Source of the DNA: Umezawaea sp036375055
GTDB taxonomy: Bacteria > Actinomycetota > Actinomycetes > Mycobacteriales > Pseudonocardiaceae
Length of the DNA stretch: 64,000 bases
Assembly: GCF_036375055.1 (NCBI RefSeq)
Contig: NZ_DASUSQ010000046.1
Span: 124,001 to 188,000, forward strand
Direction of reading: 5' to 3'
The notes beneath the pieces were generated by a model that was given only the letters and a program-made list of their open reading frames with translations, searched no databases and was not told the origin of the DNA. Both the position numbers and the translations under genes were made by a program. Position 1 is the first letter of the stretch, and every line of letters starts with the position of its first letter. This document shows, piece after piece, positions 50,832-58,865 of the stretch.

Positions 50832-52157
50832 ATGAAGATCAAACTCAGTCTGCTGCTCCTCGCGGTGACCTCGCTGGCCGTCGGCGGTCTCGCCGTCACC
50901 GCACCCGCTCCCGCGTCCGCGGCGTCGTTGACCGAGGTCACCAGCTTCGGCGACAACCCCGGCGGGATGCGGATGCACGTCTACGCACCGGATTCCCGAC
51001 CGGCCAACCCGGCGATCGTGGTGGCCATGCACGGCTGCGGCGGCTCCGGCCCCGGTTTCTACTCCGGCAGCGAGTTCGCCTCGCTGGCCGATCGGCACGG
51101 GTTCGTCGTCATCTACCCGAGCGCCCAGCAGGAAGCCGGGTTCGGCAAGTGCTTCGACACCTGGTCCGCCGCCTCGAAGCGCCGCGGCGGCGGCAGCGAC
51201 CCGGTCTCGATCATCTCGATGGTGACCTACGTCCAGCAGCGCTACGGCGGCGACCCGAACCGGGTCTTCGCCACCGGGTCGTCCTCCGGCGGCATGATGA
51301 CCAACCACATGCTCGCCGTGTACCCGGACGTCTTCAAGGCCGGGGCGGCGTTCATGGGCGTGCCCTTCGACTGCTTCGCCAACGCCGCCGACTACCCGCC
51401 CGGCAGCAGCCGGTGCACCGGTGGCGGGGGCGCGAACCGCACACCCCAGCAGTGGGGCAACTCGGTGCGGCAGGCCAACCCCGGCTACACCGGACCACGC
51501 CCGCGCGTGCAGCTGTGGCACGGCACCAACGACACCCTCGTGCCGTACTCGCTGCTCCAGGAAGCGATCGAGCAGTGGACCGACGTGTTCGGCCTGAGCC
51601 AGACGCCGACGTCCACCGACACCCCGCAGCCCGGCTGGAACCGGCGCCGCTACGCCAACACCTCCGGCACCACGCAGGTCGAGGCGTACAGCGTCCAGGG
51701 CGCCGGGCACAGCCTCCCGTCCACCGGCATGGCGGCGCAGGCCGTCGCCTTCTTCGGTCTCACCGGCTCCGGCGAGCCCACCACCACGACCACCACCACG
51801 ACGACAACGACCACGACGACCACCACGCAGCCGGGCACCGGTTCGTGCAAGGTCACCAGCAAGGTCAACGCCTGGAACTCCGGCCTGACCGAGAGCATCA
51901 CCATCGCCAACACCGGCGGCACCGCGATCAACGGCTGGTCGCTGGCGTTCGCCCTGCCCAGCGGGCAGTCCATCACCTCCGGCTGGAACGCGACCTTCTC
52001 GCCGACCACCGGGCAGATCACCGCGCGCAACGCCTCCTACAACGCCACGATCCCGGCGGGGGGCTCGGTCGACATCGGCTTCCAGGCGACCCACAACGGA
52101 ACCACCGCCACGCCCTCCTCCTTCACGCTCAACGGCTCGGCCTGCTCCACGGCCTGA
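50832..52157 (+). CDS. Secreted PHB-depolymerase/feruloyl-esterase-like (CE1) enzyme with CBM2
   Basis: A 441-residue secreted modular esterase. The signal peptide is KIKLSLLLLAVTSLAVGGLA with cleavage near ASA (about 35). The catalytic domain (about 36-310) has MHGCGGSG (oxyanion), FATGSSSGGMMTNHM (nucleophile elbow), LWHGTNDTLVP (acid) and GAGHSLP (histidine), as in esterase PHB depolymerases and CE1 feruloyl/acetylxylan esterases. A run of sixteen threonines links to a C-terminal CBM2 (about 335-441: CKVTSKVNAWNSG ... INGWSLAF ... SGWNATFS), which binds cellulose or xylan. With GH62 in the window, a xylan-side-chain esterase is the better guess than PHB depolymerase. Confidence 0.88.
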   Translation: MKIKLSLLLLAVTSLAVGGLAVTAPAPASAASLTEVTSFGDNPGGMRMHVYAPDSRPANPAIVVAMHGCGGSGPGFYSGSEFASLADRHGFVVIYPSAQQEAGFGKCFDTWSAASKRRGGGSDPVSIISMVTYVQQRYGGDPNRVFATGSSSGGMMTNHMLAVYPDVFKAGAAFMGVPFDCFANAADYPPGSSRCTGGGGANRTPQQWGNSVRQANPGYTGPRPRVQLWHGTNDTLVPYSLLQEAIEQWTDVFGLSQTPTSTDTPQPGWNRRRYANTSGTTQVEAYSVQGAGHSLPSTGMAAQAVAFFGLTGSGEPTTTTTTTTTTTTTTTTQPGTGSCKVTSKVNAWNSGLTESITIANTGGTAINGWSLAFALPSGQSITSGWNATFSPTTGQITARNASYNATIPAGGSVDIGFQATHNGTTATPSSFTLNGSACSTA

Positions 52158-52162
52158 TCGGG

Positions 52163-52196
52163 CGCGGGCCGGGTCTCACCCGAGACCCGGCCCGCG
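52163..52196. terminator. Bidirectional terminator between the esterase and sugar-binding genes
   Basis: A perfect 15-bp GC-rich inverted repeat (52163-52177 and 52182-52196) with an ACCC loop fills the 43-bp gap between the two convergent genes. Confidence 0.88.
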
Positions 52197-52200
52197 ACGA

Positions 52201-53328
52201 CTACCTGATCTGGTCGGCGGTGTAGTAGCCGGAGTCGATCAGGACCTCCTGGTAGTTGGCCTTGTCGACGGTGACCACGGGGAGGGTGAACGTGGGCACG
52301 ACCTTCTGGCCGTTGTCGTAGTCGGTCGGGTTGTTGATCTCGGGCTTCTCGCCCTTGAGCACGGCGTCGGCCATCTTCGCCGCGACGTCGGCGAGCTGGC
52401 GCGTGTCCTTGTAGATGGTGGAGTACTGCTCACCGGACACGATCGACTTCACCGAGGCGACCTCGGCGTCCTGACCGGTCACGATCGGGTAGGGCCGATC
52501 ACCGCTGCCGTAGCCGTTGCTCCTGAGCGCCGACAGGATGCCGATGGACAGGCCGTCGAACGGCGAGAGCACGCCCTGGACCAGCGCGCCGCCGCCGTAG
52601 CTGGAGGTGATGACGTCCTCCATGCGCCGCTGCGCCGTGGCCGGGTCCCAGCGCAGGATCGCGATCGTGGTGAAGTCCTTCTGGCCGCTCTTGACCACCA
52701 GCGTGCCGTTGTCGAGGTACGGCTGGAGCACGGACATGGCGCCGTTGAAGAAGAACGTCGCGTTGTTGTCGTCCGGCGACCCCGCGAACAGCTCGACGTT
52801 GAACGGCCCCCTGGCGTCGCCGTCCGAGCCGTCGGCCTTCTTCAGCCCCAAGCCGGTCAGCAGGGAAAGGGCTTGCTGGACACCGACCTTGAAGTTGTCG
52901 AAGGTGGCGTAGTAGTCGACGTCGGGGCTGTTGAGGATCAGCCGGTCGTAGGAGATCACCGGGATCCCCTTGTCCGCCGCCTGCTGGATCTGCGTGGTGA
53001 GCGCCTTGCCGTCGATCGAGGCCACGATGAGCACCTTGGCGCCCTTGGTGATCTGGTTCTCGATCTGGTTGGCCTGCGTCGGGATGTCGTCCTGGGCGTA
53101 CTGGAGGTCGACCTGGTAGCCCTGCTCCTCCAGCGCCGCCTTGATGTTGTCGCCGTCGTGGATCCACCGCTCGGACGACTTGGTCGGCATGGTCACGCCG
53201 ACCAGAGACCCGGAACCGGGCCCGGCCTCGACCGTCTGGTCGACCGTCTTGGTCGACGAGCCGCAGGCGCACAGCGCCGCGGTGAGCGCCAGAGCGCCAC
53301 CCATCGCGGCGGCACGGGTGAACTCCAT
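52201..53328 (-). CDS. Sugar ABC transporter substrate-binding lipoprotein (ChvE/XylF-like), orphan
   Basis: A 375-residue periplasmic-binding-protein type I lipoprotein. The signal ends in the lipobox L-C-A-C (ALTAALCACGSS), giving a diacylglyceryl cysteine near residue 22. The mature part has GVTMPTKSSERWIHDGDNIKAAL, ANQIENQITKGAKVLIVASIDG, VISYDRLIL and PIVTGQDAE, typical of xylose/multiple-sugar binding proteins. ATG at 53328 is preceded by GGAGGGAA. No permease or ATPase gene is adjacent, so it must work with components encoded elsewhere. The palindromic operator about 170 bp upstream suggests sugar-responsive repression. Confidence 0.9.
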   Translation of the reverse strand: MEFTRAAAMGGALALTAALCACGSSTKTVDQTVEAGPGSGSLVGVTMPTKSSERWIHDGDNIKAALEEQGYQVDLQYAQDDIPTQANQIENQITKGAKVLIVASIDGKALTTQIQQAADKGIPVISYDRLILNSPDVDYYATFDNFKVGVQQALSLLTGLGLKKADGSDGDARGPFNVELFAGSPDDNNATFFFNGAMSVLQPYLDNGTLVVKSGQKDFTTIAILRWDPATAQRRMEDVITSSYGGGALVQGVLSPFDGLSIGILSALRSNGYGSGDRPYPIVTGQDAEVASVKSIVSGEQYSTIYKDTRQLADVAAKMADAVLKGEKPEINNPTDYDNGQKVVPTFTLPVVTVDKANYQEVLIDSGYYTADQIR

Positions 53329-53495
53329 CGTTCCCTCCAGGGGTTCGGAACGTCCTGTCGTCGGCCTCCAGCACGTGCGCACCGCCGCGGAGCTTTCGAG
53401 GAGTCGACCGACGACGTCGCCGACTCGAACCGCGTGCGTGCCAGGGAATCGGTCGTCTTGACGTGACACCGTGGTCCGCACGGGTCGCCACCGCC

Positions 53496-53513
53496 GATGT
53501 TATCGCTAACATC
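53496..53513. promoter_or_regulatory. Perfect LacI-type palindromic operator
   Basis: GATGTTATCGCTAACATC has 7-bp perfect arms around a TCGC centre, the design of LacI-family operators with a central CG. It lies 168 bp upstream of the sugar-binding-protein start and 224 bp before the kinase gene. Two close relatives lie before the GH62 gene (37206-37221 and 37333-37350). Confidence 0.65.
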
Positions 53514-53736
53514 CAGGTCGTCGGAAGGAGTCCGTCTCAACGGCGACCGAACCGGATCGCGCCTCGGGCGACGAGTCGCGCGCGGACCCCCGTGCCCGGT
53601 GGTCCGGGGTGGACGCTCCCCCGGAGACGGACCGGCGCTCGCCGGGTGTCCCGGCACCAGGTCGCCCGACAGCGGTTTGCGCCTCCCGTGAGCGGGGAAT
53701 CCGGGCCTGTCCCGGTCGCGACGAGAGGTGTGGGCC

Positions 53737-54936
53737 GTGCCGCTGCCCGAGAACGGCGAGTTGCTCGCCGACCGGTACGAACTGGCCGAGGTGATCGGGG
53801 CGGGCGGCATGGCCGTGGTGCACCGGGCCTGGGACACCCGGCTGCGGCGACCCGTGGCCGTCAAGCTGTTCACGGCGACCGCCGACCTCGACAACGTCCG
53901 CCGGTTCGACAACGAGGTCCGCACCCTGGCGGGCCTGTCCCACCCCGGTCTGGTGTCCGTCTACGACGCAGGCGTGTGGGCGGGGACGTCGTTCGTCGTG
54001 CTGCGCCTGGTCGACGGACCCACGCTGCGCAACCGCATGGCCAACGGTCCGCTGCCCGTGGACGAGGTCAGGTCGACGGGGGCCGCCGTGGCCGACGCCC
54101 TCGCCCACGTGCACGCCCGCGGTGTGGTCCACCGCGACGTCAAGCCCTCCAACATCCTGCTCGACGACGACGGCACGCCGTACCTCGCCGACTTCGGGCT
54201 GGCCCACTCGGTCGGCAGCACGCGGCTCACCCGCACCGGCCTGATCGTCGGCACCGCCGCCTACCTGGCCCCGGAGCAGGTGCGCGGCGCCGAGGTCGAC
54301 TCCGCCGCCGACGTCTACGCCCTCGGGCTGGTGCTGCTGGAGTGCCTGACCGGCCGGTGCGAGTACACCGGCAGCGACGTCGAGACCATCGTGTCCCGCC
54401 TGCACCGGTCCCCGGTGGTCCCGGAGCACCTGCCCGCCGACCTCGTGCGGCTGCTGACGCTGATGACGTCGCGGTCCCCCGACGACCGCCCCACCGCCCG
54501 GCACTGCGCGGAAGCCCTCCGCGCCGAACGGCCCACCGCCGTGTCGGCCGTCCCGCCGCTGCCGCGCGGGAGGGCGCTGATCGCGTCCGCCGCGGGTCTG
54601 CTGGGAGCCATCGGCGTCGGCTGCGCCCTCGCCTCCGGTCCGACCGCACCAGCGTCCGACTCCCCCGGTGCCGCCGTCGTCCAGCAGGTCCCGTCCACCG
54701 TGTCGACGCCTGCGGTGACGGACACCCCGGCACAACTCGTCGCGATCCCCAGCACGCCCCAGCCGACCCACGACGTGGTCGAACCCGCGCAGGCGCCCGC
54801 CCAGGCCCCCGCTCAGGCGCCCGTGCGGCAGCAGAGGCCCGAGCAGGCCGCGGGTCCGGGCCCCGGTCAGGGGAACGGACCGGGCAAGGGCGAGAAGCCC
54901 GCTCCTCCCGGCGCCGCGCACAAGGGCAAACCCTGA
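53737..54936 (+). CDS. Transmembrane serine/threonine protein kinase (PknB-like)
   Basis: A 399-residue Hanks-type kinase. The glycine loop IGAGGMAVVHRA, Lys43 in VAVKLF, the catalytic loop HRDVKPSN (Asp134), DFG at 152-154, and the activation-loop end GTAAYLAPEQVRG are all intact. A single membrane segment (about 281-300) leads to a proline-, alanine- and glutamine-rich extracellular tail with a short QAPA repeat and a GPG-rich end; no PASTA domains are present. GTG 53737 is favoured over GTG 53728 by the spacing to GAGAGG. Its targets are unknown. Confidence 0.92.
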   Translation: MPLPENGELLADRYELAEVIGAGGMAVVHRAWDTRLRRPVAVKLFTATADLDNVRRFDNEVRTLAGLSHPGLVSVYDAGVWAGTSFVVLRLVDGPTLRNRMANGPLPVDEVRSTGAAVADALAHVHARGVVHRDVKPSNILLDDDGTPYLADFGLAHSVGSTRLTRTGLIVGTAAYLAPEQVRGAEVDSAADVYALGLVLLECLTGRCEYTGSDVETIVSRLHRSPVVPEHLPADLVRLLTLMTSRSPDDRPTARHCAEALRAERPTAVSAVPPLPRGRALIASAAGLLGAIGVGCALASGPTAPASDSPGAAVVQQVPSTVSTPAVTDTPAQLVAIPSTPQPTHDVVEPAQAPAQAPAQAPVRQQRPEQAAGPGPGQGNGPGKGEKPAPPGAAHKGKP

Positions 54937-54952
54937 CCGGGTCCTCGCCCGC

Positions 54953-55306
54953 CTACTGGTCGGACACGGCGCGAAGGGCGGGGCCGACACCCTCGCCGAC
55001 GATCTTCCGCACGTCGGTGCCGGGCAGGTTCGGCCAGTAGGCCCAGTGCGTCACCACCTCGTCGGTCCCCCCGCCGGGCGGGCGGCGGAGCACCCGGTCG
55101 GAGTCGACGAAGCAGTTCAGGACGACCTCCCCCGTCTCCTCCACGGGATGGACGTCGCGGAAGTACATCGGGAGCACGATCCAGAACTCCGGACCCGTCA
55201 CCGGGTCCGCGCCGGGTTCGGCGGGGTAGCGACCGGTGACGGCCGCGACGACGCCCGCGCCGTCGAAGGGCAGTCGCTCGTCCGCCGGGATCCAGTCGAT
55301 CATCAT
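54953..55306 (-). CDS. DUF551-like small protein
   Basis: A 117-residue cytoplasmic protein. The start IDWIPADERLPFDGAGVVAAV and the end EVVTHWAYWPNLPG match the W-x-P-x-x-x-R-L-P ... V-T-H-W ... LP pattern of DUF551 proteins, whose function is unknown. The segment between (EFWIVLPMYFRDVHPVEE) is longer than usual. ATG 55306 or the GTG at 55312 could start it; the ribosome binding site is weak for both. It is convergent with the kinase gene, 16 bp apart, and divergent from the protease gene. Confidence 0.55.
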   Translation of the reverse strand: MMIDWIPADERLPFDGAGVVAAVTGRYPAEPGADPVTGPEFWIVLPMYFRDVHPVEETGEVVLNCFVDSDRVLRRPPGGGTDEVVTHWAYWPNLPGTDVRKIVGEGVGPALRAVSDQ

Positions 55307-55577
55307 CTCCACGTGAACCGCGCTCTCTCGTCGGGGGCGTTCGTCAGCGCCAACCGAACCCGATCCGACGGCCCTCCGCATCAGGGATCCCCCTCGGTTC
55401 ACCCCCGTCTCGTCCGAACGGCGCGCCACGACTGCTCCCTTCGCCGCGGCGGTGACCACAAAACGTTGTTCAGCGCACCGGCGACGAACCTGAACACCCG
55501 CTCCGCCGCTTGACTCGGGAACCCCGTGTCGCGTCCACCGTCCTCGGCACGGGTTCCCCGACGACGAGGAGATCCCC

Positions 55578-58500
55578 GTGGCACGAAGAGCGGTCGCGCT
55601 GGTGCTGGCCTCCGCACTGGCGGGGGCGGCGGCCCCCGCGCACGCGGCTCCGGACAGGACCGCACCGGGCACGACGAGCACCGTGCGGGCGAGTGCTCCC
55701 AAGACCGTCACGCTCGTCACCGGCGACGAGGTCGTCCTCGACGGCGACCGGCTCGTCTCGGCCACCCCAGGCGCCCACCGGGACGGCATCTCGTTCCAGG
55801 TCACCCGGCACGCGGGCCGCGTGCGCGTCGTCCCCTCCGACGTGGCGGGGAAGCTGGCCGGGGGACGGGTGGACCAGCGGCTGTTCGACGTCACCGGGCT
55901 GGTCGAGGCCGGGTACGACGACGCGCGGCGCGACACGGTTCCGGTGATCGTCACCGGCGGCGGTCCGCCGTCGGGCGCGGTGGCGGCCGAGGCGCTGCCG
56001 ACCGTGGACGCGGTGGCGGCCGAGGTGCCGAAGGCGACCGGGTGGCGGGAGCTGCCCGAGGGCACCGGCAAGGTGTGGCTGGACGGGGTCGCCCGCCCGC
56101 TGCTGGACCGCAGCACCGCCCAGGTCGGCGCTCCGGCGGCGTGGGCGGCGGGGCTGACGGGCGCGGGCGCGACGGTCGGGGTGGTCGACACCGGCGTGCA
56201 GGGAGATCACCCCGACCTGGTCGGGCGCGAGGTCGCCGAGCGCGACTTCACCCACGAGCAGGACGGGGTCGACCACTACGGCCACGGCACGCACGTCGCG
56301 GCCACGATCGCGAGCCACCGCGCGCCCTACCGGGGCGTCGCTCCGGACGCCCGGCTGCTCGACGCCAAGGTCTGCGACGCCGAGGGGTCGTGCCCGGAGT
56401 CGGTCATCATCGAGGGGATGCGGTGGGCCGCGGAGCAGGGCGCGGACGTGGTCAACGTCAGCCTCGGCCTGACCCCCACCGACGACGTCGACCCGGTCGA
56501 GGCGGCCGTGGACGCCCTGTCGGCGAGCCACGGCACGCTGTTCGTCGTCTCGGCGGGCAACTCGGGGCGAGGGGGCGCGGGCACCGTGATGTCCCCCGGC
56601 ACCGCAGGCTCGGCGCTCACGGTCGGCGCGGTGGACCGCGACGACTCGCTCGCCGAGTTCTCCAGCCGTGGCCCGAGGGTGCCGGACGGCGCGGTCAAAC
56701 CCGACATCACCGCGCCGGGTGTGGACGTCGTCGCGGCCAGGGCGAGCACCGGCTGGATACCCGGCCTGCCCGCCGACCAGGAGCACACCAGCCTGTCCGG
56801 CACGTCGATGTCCTCCCCGCACGTCGCGGGCGCCGCGGCGCTGCTGGCGCAGCGGCACCCGGACTGGAACGGCGCGCGGCTCAAGTCGGCGCTGACCGCC
56901 TCCGCGCGGCCGAACCGGGGCCTGGGCGTCTTCGAGCAGGGCTCCGGCAGGCTGGACGTCGCCGCCGCCCTGTCCACGACGATCACCAGCGAACCGGCGT
57001 CGGTCGCCCTCGGCCTCCAGGAGTGGCCTCACGACGACGACGTGCCCGTGGTGGCACCCCTGCTCTACCGCAACGACAGCGCCCAACCGGCCGCGCTGGA
57101 CCTGTCGGTTCGGACGCGTGGTCCGGACGGCGCGGAACACCCGGTGTTCTCGGTGTCCCCGGCCAGGATCACCGTCCCTGCGGGCGGCACGGCCGAGGTC
57201 GCCGTGACCGGTGACGCGCGGCGGGGACCCGTGGACGGCGTGTACTCGGGGTCGGTGGTGGCCACCACGGGCGGCGCGGAGGTGCTGCGGACACCGGTCG
57301 GGATGAACCGCGAGGTGGAGAGCTACCCCGTCACCTTCGACTTCCCCGGCGCGCCCGGCGGTGGAACGTCCACGGTCGTGACGAACGTGGCCACCGGCGC
57401 GTCCACCTACCTGCGGGCCGGCTCCGCGCGGCTGCCGGGGGGCGACTACCTGGCGCAGGTGCTGCTGGGCCCGCAGGAGGGCCCGCACACCATCATCACC
57501 AGACCGGACCTGCGGGTGGCCGGACCGACGCACGTGGTCCTGGACGCGCGCTCGGCGGGGCCGCTGGAGGTGGTCGCGCCCGATCCGGCCGCGGTGGCCG
57601 GTCCGCACCGCCTGGTGGTCGCGCGCAGGCTCGGCGGGAGCAGCACGGACCTGACCGTCGTGTACCCCGGCCGCTTCCCTGGGGGAACGCGGGTCGGCCA
57701 CGCCGGACCACCGCTGCCCGCAGGCGAACTGGACGTGTTCGTGACCGCGGAGCTCACCGGTCCGTCCGCGTCCTACGTCCTGGGGTGGACCGAGCAGGGC
57801 CGGGTGCCCGACGGGTTCGTGCGCAGGCCGCGCGGATCGGACCTGGCGGAGGTGCGCACCACGATCGCCCTGGAACCGCGGGGGCAGCAGCAGACCGTCA
57901 TGGACGTCCTGGTGTCCCGGTCCGGGGCGCTCGGTCCCGTCCTCCTGACGGACGTGCCCCCCACCCGCACCGTGACGAGGTACGCGACACCGGGCACCGC
58001 CTGGCTCCCGTTGTTCTCCGGAGGAGGGACGTTCATGGTCGGGAAGCAGGAGCGGTACCGCGCGGGCCGGACCCACGAACGCTCCTTCGGCGCGCCCGTC
58101 GTCGGACCGGTGATGTACAACGACGGCTCCCCCAGCCTGACCCGCACCGGCGACGAGGTCGAGGTGTCGCTGTCGCCGTTCGGCGACCGCGAGGGCAACC
58201 AGGGCTACTCCCCCGTCACCTCCGCGCGGACGGCCCTGTACCGCGACGGGGTGCTGGTGGGTGAGAACGACAGCGCCGGGTTCGGGGTGTTCACCGTTCC
58301 ACCGGGACCGGGTGTGCTCCGGGCACGCGCCGAGGCGACGCGGTCGACGGAGGTCTCGGACCTCAGCACGCACGTCGCGGTGGACTGGACGTTCCGCTCG
58401 ACCACGACACCCGGTGAACGGCGGCTGCCGATGTCGGTGGTGCGGTTCACGCCGGTGCTGGACCGCACGGGCGGCGCACCGGCGAACCGTCCGCTGAGCG

Positions 58501-58736
58501 TGCCGCTCGTGGTGGACCAGCAGCCGGGCGTGGACAACCCGCCGTTGCACGACTTCCGCGTCGAGGTCTCCCACGACGACGGGGCGAGCTGGACGAGCGT
58601 CCCGGTCCTGGGGCGCACGGCGCTGGTGGGCAACCGGGCGGGCGCGGGGACGTTCGTCTCGCTGCGGGTGCGCGCGTCCGACGACCGGGGCGGCGAACTG
58701 GACCAGACCGTGATCCGGGCGTACCGGCTCGGCTGA
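55578..58736 (+). CDS. Secreted subtilisin-family (S8) serine protease with large C-terminal region
   Basis: A 1052-residue secreted protease. A signal peptide (ARRAVALVLASALAGAAAPAHA) is followed by a propeptide to about 180. The catalytic domain has Asp204 (VVDTGVQ), His236 (HGTHVA), Asn in SAGNSG and Ser410 (GTSMSSPH). The remaining 600 residues are beta-rich domains (Fn3-like GTAEVAVTG ... VDGVYSGSVVATTGG and others) probably for substrate binding or stability. It matches large streptomycete-type extracellular subtilases of about 1100 residues. GTG start with GAGGAG upstream. A terminator follows. Confidence 0.93.
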   Translation: MARRAVALVLASALAGAAAPAHAAPDRTAPGTTSTVRASAPKTVTLVTGDEVVLDGDRLVSATPGAHRDGISFQVTRHAGRVRVVPSDVAGKLAGGRVDQRLFDVTGLVEAGYDDARRDTVPVIVTGGGPPSGAVAAEALPTVDAVAAEVPKATGWRELPEGTGKVWLDGVARPLLDRSTAQVGAPAAWAAGLTGAGATVGVVDTGVQGDHPDLVGREVAERDFTHEQDGVDHYGHGTHVAATIASHRAPYRGVAPDARLLDAKVCDAEGSCPESVIIEGMRWAAEQGADVVNVSLGLTPTDDVDPVEAAVDALSASHGTLFVVSAGNSGRGGAGTVMSPGTAGSALTVGAVDRDDSLAEFSSRGPRVPDGAVKPDITAPGVDVVAARASTGWIPGLPADQEHTSLSGTSMSSPHVAGAAALLAQRHPDWNGARLKSALTASARPNRGLGVFEQGSGRLDVAAALSTTITSEPASVALGLQEWPHDDDVPVVAPLLYRNDSAQPAALDLSVRTRGPDGAEHPVFSVSPARITVPAGGTAEVAVTGDARRGPVDGVYSGSVVATTGGAEVLRTPVGMNREVESYPVTFDFPGAPGGGTSTVVTNVATGASTYLRAGSARLPGGDYLAQVLLGPQEGPHTIITRPDLRVAGPTHVVLDARSAGPLEVVAPDPAAVAGPHRLVVARRLGGSSTDLTVVYPGRFPGGTRVGHAGPPLPAGELDVFVTAELTGPSASYVLGWTEQGRVPDGFVRRPRGSDLAEVRTTIALEPRGQQQTVMDVLVSRSGALGPVLLTDVPPTRTVTRYATPGTAWLPLFSGGGTFMVGKQERYRAGRTHERSFGAPVVGPVMYNDGSPSLTRTGDEVEVSLSPFGDREGNQGYSPVTSARTALYRDGVLVGENDSAGFGVFTVPPGPGVLRARAEATRSTEVSDLSTHVAVDWTFRSTTTPGERRLPMSVVRFTPVLDRTGGAPANRPLSVPLVVDQQPGVDNPPLHDFRVEVSHDDGASWTSVPVLGRTALVGNRAGAGTFVSLRVRASDDRGGELDQTVIRAYRLG

Positions 58737-58748
58737 CGGCCCGCGAAG

Positions 58749-58784
58749 GGCGCCGGGCGGGGCGAAGGGGCTCCGCCCGGCGCC
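58749..58784 (+). terminator. Terminator after the subtilase gene
   Basis: A perfect 12-bp inverted repeat (58749-58760 and 58773-58784), extendable by two pairs (one of them a wobble pair), lies 12 bp after the protease stop. Confidence 0.7.
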
Positions 58785-58793
58785 ATGACGGGG

Positions 58794-58865
58794 ACAGCGG
58801 TCGCCACGGCCACAACGGTCGCCACGGCCACAACGGTCATCACGGGCACAGCGGTCGTCGCGGCA
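58794..58865. repeat. Degenerate 18-bp tandem repeat, four copies
   Basis: Four 18-bp units (58794, 58812, 58830, 58848) follow the pattern ACARCGGTCGCCACGGCC. The middle two agree at 15 of 18 positions. The array straddles the stop codon of the nSTAND gene at 58840, so it encodes its last residues and continues into the 3' gap. It looks like a small minisatellite. Confidence 0.7.

Noticed and set aside
51779..51832. ACC/ACG trinucleotide run resembling a microsatellite
   Set aside because: It encodes the threonine linker between the esterase and CBM2, a normal feature of secreted modular enzymes.
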